Positions 44,968 through 54,550 of a stretch of DNA of 64,000 nucleotides are shown one piece after another. Each line of letters opens with the position of its first letter. Positions within the stretch are counted from its first letter, which is position 1. Source of the DNA: Sphingobacterium phlebotomi (lineage in GTDB: Bacteria; Bacteroidota; Bacteroidia; Sphingobacteriales; Sphingobacteriaceae); the NCBI RefSeq assembly GCF_008180195.1, contig NZ_VTAV01000002.1, forward strand, positions 62,001-126,000. Direction: 5' to 3'. Made by a program: the position numbers and the translations under genes. Below the pieces are notes generated by a model. That model searched no databases and was not told the DNA's origin. It was given only the letters and a program-made list of their open reading frames with translations.

Positions 44968-45768
44968 TTAAAGCATATTTTTCAAAAACAAATATACCAA
45001 CGGCGCCGCAATCAAAAGCCCGTCAAACCGATCAAGTAAACCACCATGTCCCGGTAATAAGTTGCCAGAATCCTTAACGCCAACATTACGTTTGAGCATA
45101 GATTCCACTAAATCACCCAATGTTCCAAATATCCCAACAATCAATGACATACATACCCAGCTCCACAATGGGAGAAACCCAAAATAATGGGAAAGTATAA
45201 ATCCTGCAATCACAGCCAATATAACACCTCCAACAAACCCCTCCCAGGTTTTATTAGGTGAAATGCGTTCAAATAATTTATGGCGCCCCATACTTCTCCC
45301 GGCAAGATAAGCTCCCGTATCATTGGTCCATAAAATAATCAAAAAACCAAGCGGAATGTAAGCGTTATATGTATCTTCCACGAAGCCTAGGCTCATAAAG
45401 AAAATGAACGGTATAGCCGCATATATCAATCCAAAAAGCGAATAAGCGACATCTTGAATAGGATGTACCGTTTTTCGAAAAAGAGCAGCTATATAGAGTA
45501 ATAAAACGGCTACGATACTAAAAGGTAGCATGGAATAGGGTAGTAAACCTAAAAGGATAGAACCGACCAGAACCAATCCAAAAGCGGCAACTCCTACACC
45601 CCAAAAAAGCAATGGCTGTATATTTTCAGTATGCACCATACGATAAAACTCATATACGCAACAAATCGCTAGCAACGAAAAAAGAGAGACAAAAGCGTAA
45701 GGACCAAGCAATACAGCCCCGATCAAAACCAGAATAAAAAAGAATCCTGTTATCGCCCTAGTTTTCAT
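44968..45768 (-). CDS. cdsA: Phosphatidate cytidylyltransferase (CDP-diacylglycerol synthase)
   Basis: This 266-residue inner-membrane enzyme makes CDP-diacylglycerol from phosphatidate and CTP for phospholipid synthesis. It has about eight hydrophobic helices. ISPNKTWEGFVGG and the C-terminal CDP-alcohol synthase signature GDLVESMLKRNVGVKDSG...HGGLLDRFDGLL are both intact, with the metal-binding aspartates. Its start overlaps the preceding small gene by 11 bp, so translation of the two is probably coupled. Confidence 0.96.
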   Translation of the reverse strand: MKTRAITGFFFILVLIGAVLLGPYAFVSLFSLLAICCVYEFYRMVHTENIQPLLFWGVGVAAFGLVLVGSILLGLLPYSMLPFSIVAVLLLYIAALFRKTVHPIQDVAYSLFGLIYAAIPFIFFMSLGFVEDTYNAYIPLGFLIILWTNDTGAYLAGRSMGRHKLFERISPNKTWEGFVGGVILAVIAGFILSHYFGFLPLWSWVCMSLIVGIFGTLGDLVESMLKRNVGVKDSGNLLPGHGGLLDRFDGLLIAAPLVYLFLKNML

Positions 45769-45976
45769 TTTCTTCCGGCTCGTTTTCTTGTATTAATCTT
45801 TGGGCTTGTCCAAAATCTTTTTCATTGACGAAAAGGTCTATTTTTCCAAACATAAAGGATGAATCCTGCTTATTGAGCAGAACCGCGGGAATTCCGTTTT
45901 CTTCTAACATCTGTTTATCTATTTCTCCCCGAATGATATCGGTATAGGTCTGTATTTTAATCCACCCTTTTTCCAT
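45758..45976 (-). CDS. DUF2007 family small protein
   Basis: This 72-residue protein has the DUF2007 layout: KIQTYTDIIRGEIDKQMLEENGIPAVLLNKQDSSF and a C-terminal helix KDFGQAQRLIQE. Such domains are annotated as putative signal-transducing proteins, without proven function. It overlaps the protease gene upstream by 20 bp and cdsA downstream by 11 bp, a tightly coupled arrangement that is common in Bacteroidota. Confidence 0.92.
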   Translation of the reverse strand: MEKGWIKIQTYTDIIRGEIDKQMLEENGIPAVLLNKQDSSFMFGKIDLFVNEKDFGQAQRLIQENEPEENEN

Positions 45977-46880
45977 ATAGCTTTATTTTTGTTGTATACT
46001 GATAAATTATAAAAGCAATAATGATACTAAAAACGAAGCTACCAAGATACACAATTATGGAATAAGAATCACCTTCCATAAGCTCTACATAGCTTCTGCC
46101 TTGTTTAGCATAATAAAACGCCAATATAACCACCATGCTGTTGTTAACAAAATGGGCAACGACAGCCGTCCATATATTTCTCGTCCAGACAACGAGATAA
46201 CCAAAGAACACACCCAGTAATAAACGAGGGAAGAAGCCGTAAAACTGTACATGTATAGCACTGAAAACAAGCGCCACAATCCAAACGGCAACATATTCGT
46301 TTTTAAAAATCCGAGTTCCGATCTGTTGCAACGCACCCCTAAAGAACAACTCTTCGCCTATACCGGGTAAAATCGCCATGACAACAATATTTAGCAGCAA
46401 TCTGTCCCAAGCAGTCGTCATGACAATGCTCTCGGTCAGTAAAGTCATCTCGTCTTCCTTCGCACGCATCCATTCTTCTATACCACGCCAGATCTCCGGC
46501 AAACGCATATTGGCATTCCACTCCGAAATCAGCGACATGCAAGGTGCAAAGGCAAAAAGAAACAGTATACCTAAAGTATAGGTTTTCCAATCAGTGAGAT
46601 GTTGACGAGGAAACAATTCTTCCGCTTTTTTCCGGCGCTGGAAAATATACGCTGGTAAAATAAACGTACCGGCAGAGCTAACACCCAACACCATATAAGC
46701 GTAATAGTTCTGTGCCTGACTAGCTCCTGATACGTCCGTAAAGAAATCGATATTCCCAAAAAGAATATATCCCAATCCTCCGAAAAATAGGGAAACGGTG
46801 AAAACACAGGCAAACATGACCATGATCAAAAAAAGCAGATCCGTCCATGCGTTCTTTTGTTGTATCTCGGATGTATTCAT
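45957..46880 (-). CDS. CPBP family intramembrane glutamic endopeptidase
   Basis: This 307-residue inner-membrane protein has eight or so hydrophobic helices. The CPBP/Abi motif is GIGEELFFRGALQQ, with the paired glutamates and Arg of EExxxR. A second motif with a conserved His follows in VALVFSAIHVQFYGFFPRLLLG, and a third in VVAHFVNNSMVVIL. The family includes CAAX-prenyl proteases and bacterial intramembrane proteases; the substrate here is unknown. It is the first gene of the operon leading to cdsA. Confidence 0.93.
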   Translation of the reverse strand: MNTSEIQQKNAWTDLLFLIMVMFACVFTVSLFFGGLGYILFGNIDFFTDVSGASQAQNYYAYMVLGVSSAGTFILPAYIFQRRKKAEELFPRQHLTDWKTYTLGILFLFAFAPCMSLISEWNANMRLPEIWRGIEEWMRAKEDEMTLLTESIVMTTAWDRLLLNIVVMAILPGIGEELFFRGALQQIGTRIFKNEYVAVWIVALVFSAIHVQFYGFFPRLLLGVFFGYLVVWTRNIWTAVVAHFVNNSMVVILAFYYAKQGRSYVELMEGDSYSIIVYLGSFVFSIIIAFIIYQYTTKIKLYGKRVD

Positions 46881-46901
46881 AGGCTAAAAATAGATGTTTT
46901 G

Positions 46902-49900
46902 TTACTTTACCCGGACGGGATCGTTGGGGTCTTTTAATTCCTTGTATGGATAAGTCTGCATCTCTTCCAGTAATATATCAATGGTTTTCTCCAGTTGTGG
47001 ATCTCTTCCTTCCAACAAATCTTTCGGCATTTGTTCTACAAAAATATCCGGTGTGACACCCTCATTTTCGATGATATAATTACCCTCCAAATCAAATATA
47101 CCAAAGTTTGGTGAAGTGATACGTCCACCATCTAGCAAGGGTGGATAACCAGAGATACCAACTAAAATTCCCATAGTTGTTCTTCCCACAAGCTTCCCAA
47201 GTCCTTTGAAGCGAAACATATAGGGCATCATATCCCCGCCCGACCCTGCGTTCTCGTTTATAATCATCGCTTTCGGACCATAAATTCCATTTCCTGGTGT
47301 AGTAAAGCTTTTTCCGTCCCGAATCCGCCAACCGGATATGAGCTCTCTTGACAATAAGTCGATGACATAATCGGCAACCCAACCGCCACCATTATTACGT
47401 TCATCCAGTAAAAGCGCTTTCTTATCCATCTGAGAGAAATAATAACGATTAAAATAAGTATACCCCTCCGGTCCGGTATTCGGCATGTAGACATACGCGA
47501 TTTGTCCTTTGCTACGCTTATCTACTTTTTTACGATTGGACTCTACCCAATCCATTCGACGCAAACTGGTTTCTCCTACAAAGGAGATGGGTTTTACGAC
47601 AACTTCACGAGCGCCACCCAACGAGGGATTACCATTGATTTTCAATGTTACTTGTTTACCTACGGTATTTTCCAGCAATTGGTATATGTTAGTAGACTTC
47701 GTTAAGGCGATGCCATTCACCGCGACGATATATTCTCCCTCCTTGATATTTAATCCCGGTTCTGCCAATGGCGCTTTGAGCGATGGATTCCAATCTAACG
47801 TAGTATATATCTTGTTGATTTTATATCCATTTTCCGCCACCTCAAAATCTGCTCCCAATGTTCCTGTACTGACAGCAGGCGTTGAGGGTTCATCCCCTGG
47901 ATAAATGTAATTGTGCCCCACGACCATCTCCCCCATCATTTCATTCAACAGATACCCTAAATCTGATCGATGTCCTACATACGGTAAGAATTTTTCATAT
48001 TTTGCCTTCATTGCATTCCAGTCTACACCATGCATATTCTCTACATAGAAAAATTCTTTTTGCATTGCCCATACCTCGTAGAAAATCTGTTTCCACTCGG
48101 CTTCGGGATCTACCAACTGCTTGACATTTTTTACTTCTATTTTACCATCGCCAGGAGCTGGCTTTCTTCCGGCATTCACAATGAAAAAGCCTTGATTGCT
48201 GCGATACATCATTTTCTTTCCATCCGCGCTAATATCAAATCCGGTAGCGTTTTCTACAAGCGTCTTGTCTTCCCGTTTCTTTAAGTCATAGAGACGGATG
48301 GTGTTTCCACGCATATAAGTCAACATATCCTCCGTTGATCCGTTTAACCAATAACGGCCAGGAGGCAACGGTAAAGCAACGATACGGTAGTTTATATCAT
48401 CTAGATCAACCTTTGTCTCGGGCTTATCTGATTTGTTTTCCTTCGGCTTTTCTTCCGTTTTATCGTCCTTTTCTTTCTTGTTCTTATCGTTCGACTTTTC
48501 TTCTCTTTTGGTACTTTCCTTTTTGCCTTCTGCTACTTCTTCTTCATCGCTTTCGTTTTTAAATATGGACGGCGTATTCTTTGAAAGAATAAACGCGTAA
48601 ACATTGTAGTTTACATTTCTTTCATAAGCCGTCATGTGTAGTCCGGAGTTTGTCAACCCGGTATTGGTGCTTGCCGAAAAGAAAAGATACTTTCCATCAC
48701 GACTAAAAGTCGGTTGATTGACCGTACTCATACCATCTGTAATCTGCGTAGATTGCTTTGTTTTCAGGTTATACATAAAGAGCGTGCGGACGCCATTTCC
48801 TAAACTTTTTATATAAGCTATCCAATTGGAATCATAAGACCACGATGGTTGGAAGTGATTGGAAACTCTACCCGTTGTTGAACTAAGGCGATCGTTATCT
48901 ACTAAAGTTACTTTCTTCGTTTCTATATCTACGTAATAGAGGTTGAGATGCGCATCGTTATAGAAAAGCTTTTTGCTATCGGGAGACCAGGTCGGCTGGA
49001 AATAAAAATTCGATTGCCCTAAAGAAATGTAAATCGGTTCATCTTTCGCCATTTGATCCCGTAACACCAATTCATATTTGCCTTTTTTATCTGAAATAAA
49101 AGAAATCCATTTGCCATTGGGCGACCAAGCTGGAAAACGCTCATGCGAAGCAGGTGCATTGGAAATATTCCGAGCATCTCCTTTTTCTTTAGGTACCGTG
49201 AATATCTCGCCTCGATTCTCAAACAGCATTCTCTGCCCTGTTGGAGAAATGGTATAGGAACGGATGTCCTTTCCTACATCGATATAATGCTGTCGTTTAT
49301 ACATTGCATCGGCGTGCACGTTAATGGCTAAATTATTTATCTTTTTAGTTGCGGTATGGAGGATATGCAAACGGCCGGCGTATTCAAATGTCAGCTCGTT
49401 ACCCTGTCCACTCAGCGTACGTACATCGTAGTCTTTATAATTTGTTAGCTTTTCTACTTTTTTTGTCTTTGTATCATAGCTGAAAATATTGACTATTTTG
49501 TCTCGGTCTGAAAGAAAATAAACCTTATCGCTCAACCAAATGGGCCTCACATCGTTGCTTTTTTCTCCCGGAATGATTTCCACTTCTTTGGTTTGCGTAT
49601 CAAATATCCAAATAGACGGCATACCGCCACCACGATAGCGTTTGAACGCCACGCGATCCCGCTCTGTTGGGTCTGTATTTTTAATATATGCCCAATAACG
49701 TCCATCAGGAGAGAGACTTCCTTGATAGGCTTCCGGCATTAATAATGGAGAAGCCAATTCTCCGTTCAAAGATGTTTTGTATAAACGAGAACCTAAAGAA
49801 TATGTAAATTCTCGTGTACTTGTAAAATAAACTTCGTTGTTATTTAACCAGCCTCGAAGCACATCTGCCGTAGGGTGAAAAGTAATCCGTTTAGGTGATC

Positions 49901-50198
49901 CGCCATGTATGGAAATAACATAGATATCCGTATTACCATCGTAATTACCTGTAAACGCAATCTGTTGCCCATCTGGTGAGAACATAGGGTTTTGCTCTAC
50001 TCCAGGATTTACGGTCAAACGACGAGGATTCTCGCCATTTTTATCGGCTATCCATACGTCTCCGGCGTATACAAAAGTGATGTGTTTATCGCTTATATCA
50101 GGATTTCGTAAAAGGCAGGTTTCTTGTGCTTTTGCTCCTAAAAGCAGAAAAGTAGAAAAGAAGAACGCTAATAATGTTTTAAAAATTTTCGTCTTCAT
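46902..50198 (-). CDS. Tricorn-type S41 protease, exported
   Basis: This large periplasmic protease is of the tricorn/S41 type. The ATG at 50198 is preferred to the one at 50225 because it starts a proper signal peptide (LGAKAQ), giving 1098 residues. The first 550 residues are WD40-like PD40 propeller blades (MFSPDGQQIAFTGN, AWSPNGKWISFISD, TWSPDSKKLFY). A very charged Lys/Glu/Asp stretch of about 50 residues follows near 545-600, then a PDZ domain (about 800-890) and the S41 core with Ser986 in NENAGSGGDMMPY. VGHNYIYPGD and NEGVTPDIFVE match other tricorn active-site segments. It probably degrades oligopeptides in the periplasm. Confidence 0.93.
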   Translation of the reverse strand: MKTKIFKTLLAFFFSTFLLLGAKAQETCLLRNPDISDKHITFVYAGDVWIADKNGENPRRLTVNPGVEQNPMFSPDGQQIAFTGNYDGNTDIYVISIHGGSPKRITFHPTADVLRGWLNNNEVYFTSTREFTYSLGSRLYKTSLNGELASPLLMPEAYQGSLSPDGRYWAYIKNTDPTERDRVAFKRYRGGGMPSIWIFDTQTKEVEIIPGEKSNDVRPIWLSDKVYFLSDRDKIVNIFSYDTKTKKVEKLTNYKDYDVRTLSGQGNELTFEYAGRLHILHTATKKINNLAINVHADAMYKRQHYIDVGKDIRSYTISPTGQRMLFENRGEIFTVPKEKGDARNISNAPASHERFPAWSPNGKWISFISDKKGKYELVLRDQMAKDEPIYISLGQSNFYFQPTWSPDSKKLFYNDAHLNLYYVDIETKKVTLVDNDRLSSTTGRVSNHFQPSWSYDSNWIAYIKSLGNGVRTLFMYNLKTKQSTQITDGMSTVNQPTFSRDGKYLFFSASTNTGLTNSGLHMTAYERNVNYNVYAFILSKNTPSIFKNESDEEEVAEGKKESTKREEKSNDKNKKEKDDKTEEKPKENKSDKPETKVDLDDINYRIVALPLPPGRYWLNGSTEDMLTYMRGNTIRLYDLKKREDKTLVENATGFDISADGKKMMYRSNQGFFIVNAGRKPAPGDGKIEVKNVKQLVDPEAEWKQIFYEVWAMQKEFFYVENMHGVDWNAMKAKYEKFLPYVGHRSDLGYLLNEMMGEMVVGHNYIYPGDEPSTPAVSTGTLGADFEVAENGYKINKIYTTLDWNPSLKAPLAEPGLNIKEGEYIVAVNGIALTKSTNIYQLLENTVGKQVTLKINGNPSLGGAREVVVKPISFVGETSLRRMDWVESNRKKVDKRSKGQIAYVYMPNTGPEGYTYFNRYYFSQMDKKALLLDERNNGGGWVADYVIDLLSRELISGWRIRDGKSFTTPGNGIYGPKAMIINENAGSGGDMMPYMFRFKGLGKLVGRTTMGILVGISGYPPLLDGGRITSPNFGIFDLEGNYIIENEGVTPDIFVEQMPKDLLEGRDPQLEKTIDILLEEMQTYPYKELKDPNDPVRVK

Positions 50199-50296
50199 AC
50201 GGATAATTGGGTGATTCATGTTCAAAAATAATGGAATTTATCTATTAAGCTGGATTCATATCAGAGATGTTGCAATTGTCGATTACTTTATTGATA

Positions 50297-50336
50297 AAAA
50301 AAGAAAGCCCTGCATCTGTATGTAGGGCTTTCTTTT
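50297..50336. terminator. Terminator after the zinc-ribbon gene
   Basis: AAGAAAGCCCTGCA pairs with TGTAGGGCTTTCTT (one G-T pair), flanked by A and T tracts on both sides. It ends the minus-strand operon of 50350-53402. Confidence 0.88.
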
Positions 50337-50349
50337 ATGTAAAATAAGA

Positions 50350-51099
50350 CTAAGCGTGTTCTTCTTCGAAAACAATGCCTTCGTCTACTATGATTCTTCC
50401 GCAGTGTTCGCAAATAATGATTTTCTTGCGTTGACGGATCTCTGATTGCAATTGAGGTGGAATCTTATTGTAGCAGCCCGAACAGCTATCACGCTCAATA
50501 GAAACAACTGCTAAACCATTTCTGAACGTTCCACGAAGTTTATTGTAAACTTTTAACAAACGGTCTTCAATATTTTTTTCCGCCTTTGTCACTTTATCCA
50601 ACAAGGTGTCTTCTTCCTTTTGCGTTTCGCCAGTGATGGTTTCAAGCTCTTGCTTTTTTACATCCAATTCACCTTTGCTATACTCAAGGCTCTTTTGGGT
50701 GCTGTCGTAAAGTTCAGTTTTATTTTTTATTTCAAATTCCGCTTCACGAATTCTTTTTTCGCAGACCTGAATTTCTAACCCTTGAATTTCAATCTCTTTG
50801 GTAATAGCATCGTATTCACGGTTATTTTTTACTTCGTTAAGTTGCCCTTCGTATTTTTTAATCGCAGCTTGTGCTTCCTTAATCATGTTTCTGCGATTCA
50901 CGATCGAATCTTCCAATTCGTCCAAATCCGTTCTGATTTTTTCGATTCGGGTATCAAGACCTGCGATCTCATCTTCCAGATCGGCAACCTCAATAGGCAA
51001 TTCGCCACGCACTTGGCGAATCTTATCTATCTTCGTATGGATGGACTGTAGCGCCCATAATGCTTTTAACTTTTGTTCTACGGATTGTTCCATTATCAA
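50350..51099 (-). CDS. Coiled-coil protein with C-terminal zinc ribbon (C4 type)
   Basis: This 249-residue cytosolic protein has about 180 residues of long coiled coil (LEDEIAGLDTRIEKIRTDLDELE...). A C-terminal ribbon follows with two Cys pairs, CSGCYNKIPPQ and CEHCGRIIVDEG. It belongs to the C4-type zinc-ribbon family that is encoded beside Nif3 proteins in many bacteria. Its start overlaps the Nif3 stop in an ATGA junction. A role in nucleic-acid or ribosome-linked functions has been proposed for relatives, but cannot be shown here. Confidence 0.93.
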   Translation of the reverse strand: MIMEQSVEQKLKALWALQSIHTKIDKIRQVRGELPIEVADLEDEIAGLDTRIEKIRTDLDELEDSIVNRRNMIKEAQAAIKKYEGQLNEVKNNREYDAITKEIEIQGLEIQVCEKRIREAEFEIKNKTELYDSTQKSLEYSKGELDVKKQELETITGETQKEEDTLLDKVTKAEKNIEDRLLKVYNKLRGTFRNGLAVVSIERDSCSGCYNKIPPQLQSEIRQRKKIIICEHCGRIIVDEGIVFEEEHA

Positions 51100-52193
51100 A
51101 CGTAATATTTAATAGGATTTGTCTCTATTCCTGTCAATAGGACAGCAAAGTTAACAAATTTTTTCTGAATAATTTCCAATAATAATTCCTGCGTAAATTG
51201 TTCACTTTCAAAATGTCCGATGTCCGCAATAACAATATCACCCTCTGCATCAAAGAACTCATGGTATTTGTAATCCGCCGAAATGAAGATATCTGCGCCC
51301 GAACGTTTTGCATTATTCAATAGAAATCCTCCGGCGCCGCCGCAAACAGCAACACGGGAAACCGGCTTATCTCGCAATTTCGTGTGTCGGATAACCTGTA
51401 CATTCAATCTTTCTTTTATGTATCCTAGAAACTCCGTTTCGTTCATCGGAGAAGGTAAGTTACCGATAGCACCTGAACCTACGGTTTGTAGTGTATTTTC
51501 CAAAGTAAAAATATCGTGCGCCACTTCTTCATAAGGGTGTGCAGCATACATCGCCACCAAGATCGAACGTTCCAATCTTTCCGGATAAATGACCTCTATT
51601 TTCGTTTCTTCAACCCGTTCCTGTTCATGGACTTTACCAAGGGTTGGGTTAGCACCATCCAATGGTCGAAAAGTTCCATATCCTAACGTATTATAGCTAC
51701 ATTCGTCATAATTGCCAATGGCCCCTGCTCCGGCTTCGAACAATGCATCCCGAACCGATTCCACATGTGTGCGTGGTACAAAAACCACCAGTTTCTTAAG
51801 CAGATTTCGCTTAGGATGTAAAACTGCGTGTGATTCTAATCCTAACTTTTCGGCAATTTTACTGCTTACTCCCCCCAACACATTATCTAGATTGGTATGA
51901 ATGGCATAAAGCGCAATACCATGACGTATAGCTTTGATCACCACCCGCTCTACGTAGTTCTTTCCGTTCAGTTTTTTTAATCCGGTAAATACAATTGGGT
52001 GGTGCGCAATAATAATATCACACCCTTTTTGTATGGCTTCGTCAACTATTTCTTCCGTACAATCCAATGCTATCAATGCTTGCTCTATTTCGTCATCCGG
52101 ATGGCCGACGATCAATCCAGAATTATCATACGATTCTTGATAGGCCAGCGGTGCTATCTGTTCCAAATATTGTGTAAGCTCTCTAATTCTCAT
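51096..52193 (-). CDS. Nif3-like dinuclear metal centre protein
   Basis: This 365-residue protein is the long form of the Nif3/YbgI family, with an inserted PII-like domain in the middle (about 130-235: KLVVFVPRTHVESVRDALFEAGAGAIGNYDECSY). Metal ligands are in IIAHHPIVFTGLKKL, IHTNLDNV and GHFESEQFTQE. Some family members are reported as GTP cyclohydrolase I type 2, but that activity cannot be assumed here. It overlaps its upstream neighbour by 11 bp and its downstream neighbour by 4 bp. Confidence 0.95.
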   Translation of the reverse strand: MRIRELTQYLEQIAPLAYQESYDNSGLIVGHPDDEIEQALIALDCTEEIVDEAIQKGCDIIIAHHPIVFTGLKKLNGKNYVERVVIKAIRHGIALYAIHTNLDNVLGGVSSKIAEKLGLESHAVLHPKRNLLKKLVVFVPRTHVESVRDALFEAGAGAIGNYDECSYNTLGYGTFRPLDGANPTLGKVHEQERVEETKIEVIYPERLERSILVAMYAAHPYEEVAHDIFTLENTLQTVGSGAIGNLPSPMNETEFLGYIKERLNVQVIRHTKLRDKPVSRVAVCGGAGGFLLNNAKRSGADIFISADYKYHEFFDAEGDIVIADIGHFESEQFTQELLLEIIQKKFVNFAVLLTGIETNPIKYYV

Positions 52194-52668
52194 CTTTATT
52201 CTCCGCTATAAAATCTTTTCCATAATGTTCAACATGCATGCGCAGCAGCGTTTTATATTCATTAACCTTGACCCAATAGGTGATAAAATAGACCAAATGT
52301 AAAATGCTGATAATTATCAGGACAAACGGGGGCAATGGAATATTAGTCAACAAAAAAGTCCATGCAAATATAAGTCCCCATTTTTGCGTGGGCTTTTCTT
52401 CTACTTCTACTTTTCGATCATAAAATTCATTATTGAGCGAATCTGTCAACCGCTTTACGACTTCAAAGTTCCAATATATATTAAATATAGGTAAGGCTAC
52501 AAACCATGCTTGACTGGGCAATATACACTGATTATCTTTTTTAACAAGTTTCAGGGTGCGATAAAGGGTCAAAGCAAAAAATATCCAGATGATAATTCGG
52601 ATTACTCCTCCGATAAGCATATACAATGCCATATCATTGGTTATACTGTCGGGCATCATATCAAACAT
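52183..52668 (-). CDS. Four-helix membrane protein, hypothetical
   Basis: This 161-residue inner-membrane protein has about four hydrophobic segments, including GGVIRIIIWIFFALTLY, WFVALPIFNIYWNF and FVLIIISILHLVYFITYW. I do not recognise a named family with certainty; it has some likeness to DUF4328-type proteins. It lies 14 bp after the methyltransferase gene and overlaps the Nif3 gene by 11 bp, so it is in the same operon. Confidence 0.8.
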   Translation of the reverse strand: MFDMMPDSITNDMALYMLIGGVIRIIIWIFFALTLYRTLKLVKKDNQCILPSQAWFVALPIFNIYWNFEVVKRLTDSLNNEFYDRKVEVEEKPTQKWGLIFAWTFLLTNIPLPPFVLIIISILHLVYFITYWVKVNEYKTLLRMHVEHYGKDFIAENKDEN

Positions 52669-52682
52669 GGTATAAAAAAAAT

Positions 52683-53402
52683 TTAGTTCTGAACATACAT
52701 CAAAAATATCGTAGGCTTCTTATGAAGATCCTGTTTTCGGTTTTTCCATTCGGAAGCGGACAAAGTCAGCACTTGTTCATCAGGCGCAGTCAAGTTACAA
52801 GCCACACATATTTGCGTTTTCGGTTTGCAGTTTTTGAGCAAATCATCAAACAGGGCAGTATTACGGAAAGGTGTTTCGATAAATATTTGAGTTTGTCGCT
52901 CTTTTTGTGATTGAAACTCCAAATCCTTAATTTTTTTCGCCCGTTCACCTTTGTCTATCGGAAGATAACCGTGAAAAGCAAATTTTTGTCCGTTAAATCC
53001 AGATGCCATCAATGCCAGCAAAATAGAACTAGGTCCAACTAACGGAACGACTTTTATTCCTCGTTTATGTGCTTCAGCAACGATGTCAGCACCCGGATCC
53101 GCCACACCAGGACACCCCGCTTCCGACATCAACCCCAAATCCTTTCCATCCATGGCTGATTTAAAAATACGATTATAATCTATTATTTCGCGGGCATGTT
53201 TACTATAATCGTGTATCTTCAGTTCGCTTTGTGGTGTTTTTAACCCTGCCTGCTTGAGAAACCGACGCGCTGTCTTCTCATTTTCAACCACATATTCATC
53301 AATATGGTTGATAAGTTCCTGATGGAAAACCGTGTACGATTGTTTTTCCGCGTTTTCAGCCAACGGCACTGGGATAAGGTATAGCGTTCCTAAAGACATC
53401 AT
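52683..53402 (-). CDS. RsmI-like SAM-dependent methyltransferase (tetrapyrrole methylase fold)
   Basis: This 239-residue protein has the tetrapyrrole-methylase fold of RsmI, which 2'-O-methylates C1402 of 16S rRNA. Matching parts are GTLYLIPVPLAENA, LGLMSEAGCPGVADPGADIVAEAHKRGIKVVPLVGPSSILLALMASG and FIETPFRNTALFDDLL. It is shorter than RsmI (about 275-290) and has no C-terminal extension. It represents the Bacteroidota paralogue usually named only SAM-dependent methyltransferase, so its exact target is uncertain. It is the first gene of the operon ending at 50350. Confidence 0.88.
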   Translation of the reverse strand: MMSLGTLYLIPVPLAENAEKQSYTVFHQELINHIDEYVVENEKTARRFLKQAGLKTPQSELKIHDYSKHAREIIDYNRIFKSAMDGKDLGLMSEAGCPGVADPGADIVAEAHKRGIKVVPLVGPSSILLALMASGFNGQKFAFHGYLPIDKGERAKKIKDLEFQSQKERQTQIFIETPFRNTALFDDLLKNCKPKTQICVACNLTAPDEQVLTLSASEWKNRKQDLHKKPTIFLMYVQN

Positions 53403-53490
53403 TCAAAACTACTAAATATTTTCACTATTCGTGTCGGAGAGTAACTTTATCTATTGTTTTCCCAAACCAAAAAATACTGGGTTTCGTGTA

Positions 53491-53521
53491 TTGTTTATCG
53501 TTTTAGAGTCCACTATTTTTG
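53491..53521 (+). promoter_or_regulatory. Bacteroidota promoter (-33 TTG, -7 TATTTTTG)
   Basis: TTG at 53491-53493 and TATTTTTG at 53514-53521 are 20 bp apart, which matches the housekeeping promoter of Bacteroidota (TTTG, 19-21 bp, TAnnTTTG). The start codon of the lipoprotein gene lies 34 bp downstream of the -7 element. Confidence 0.65.
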
Positions 53522-53555
53522 TTATAATGTATATTAATTACTTATTAATACGAAA

Positions 53556-54500
53556 ATGATGACGAAGAAAAAAATTCTCTATTTATCTCTAAGTATTCTT
53601 TTTATAGTTGTAGCCTGCTCGAAGGACAATCGAGAAGACGGCGATCTTGGTCCTGTTGTTACTGAACCTTTTATTGAGGGAACAGTGGAAATGGGCATGT
53701 ATAGCCATGGAATAGATCTTGGCTATTATATCAAAAACATTGATTTCAGCAGAAACGATACCCGTGAACAATTGGAAAATTTAATTGAAGAACGGGGATC
53801 AGAACAAGATTTCATCAGCCATTTTCAAGCCATTGGTGAACAAAATCCTTTCGCAGCTCTTGTATTGGTAATTAATACTTCCATCTGTGACTATTATATC
53901 AAAGGGGAAACGGTTCTTGGTAAGGCGCAAGGCTTCGGCTATATATACGATCATTTCCACGATCAGGGTAATGATGTCGGAAAAATATATATGGAGACAA
54001 ACGCTCAAGTATTCGAAATACCGGAAGCTGACCGTAAGTTGTATGTAGAATATGCACCATCTGCACAAAAAGAAACTAATCCCAACTCCTCTTTTGACGC
54101 TGATTTATTCGATCGTAAACCGCTGAGTAAAAACGAAAATATCTTAGGTTATGCCTGCGATGTAACTGAATACACACCGAAAAGTGGGTCGACTTCGCCA
54201 TCCGGTGTAGTTATGCATAAAATATTGGTATATACTTCACCTTTATTCAGCAATACTATCAATTTCACCCATCCTTTTTATGTACCGGAAGCCGGGGGGA
54301 TATTACGCGTAGACATTTTTCTCGAAGACAGCGAACAGCCGACATTGGAAATGCGTCCGCATAAGATTACACCACGGTCTATCAGCGAAACCGACCTAGC
54401 TATTCAAAACACTGAACCTATTTACACAATAGACGATTTCAATTGGGGTATAAAATCTTTGGCGATATTCATGAGTGGTTGGTCAACTTTTGAGGATTAG
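53556..54500 (+). CDS. Lipoprotein of unknown function
   Basis: This 314-residue lipoprotein has a signal ending VVAC, followed by SKDNREDGD, an acidic start typical of lipoproteins exported to the cell surface in this phylum. I recognise no family. Visible features are LGKAQGFGYIYDHFHDQGNDVGKIYMET near residue 120 and a beta-rich second half. That central stretch (ALVLVINTSICDYYIKGETVLGKA, then YVEYAP) recalls proteins that report on bound small molecules or DUF4412-like beta proteins, but this is weak. It has its own promoter and is followed after 50 bp by the OmpA-type lipoprotein gene, which may share its transcript. Confidence 0.8.
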   Translation: MMTKKKILYLSLSILFIVVACSKDNREDGDLGPVVTEPFIEGTVEMGMYSHGIDLGYYIKNIDFSRNDTREQLENLIEERGSEQDFISHFQAIGEQNPFAALVLVINTSICDYYIKGETVLGKAQGFGYIYDHFHDQGNDVGKIYMETNAQVFEIPEADRKLYVEYAPSAQKETNPNSSFDADLFDRKPLSKNENILGYACDVTEYTPKSGSTSPSGVVMHKILVYTSPLFSNTINFTHPFYVPEAGGILRVDIFLEDSEQPTLEMRPHKITPRSISETDLAIQNTEPIYTIDDFNWGIKSLAIFMSGWSTFED

Positions 54501-54550
54501 TCTTTTTTGCTGTTTTTTTATATTTTTAACGTAAATCTATATACGATATT

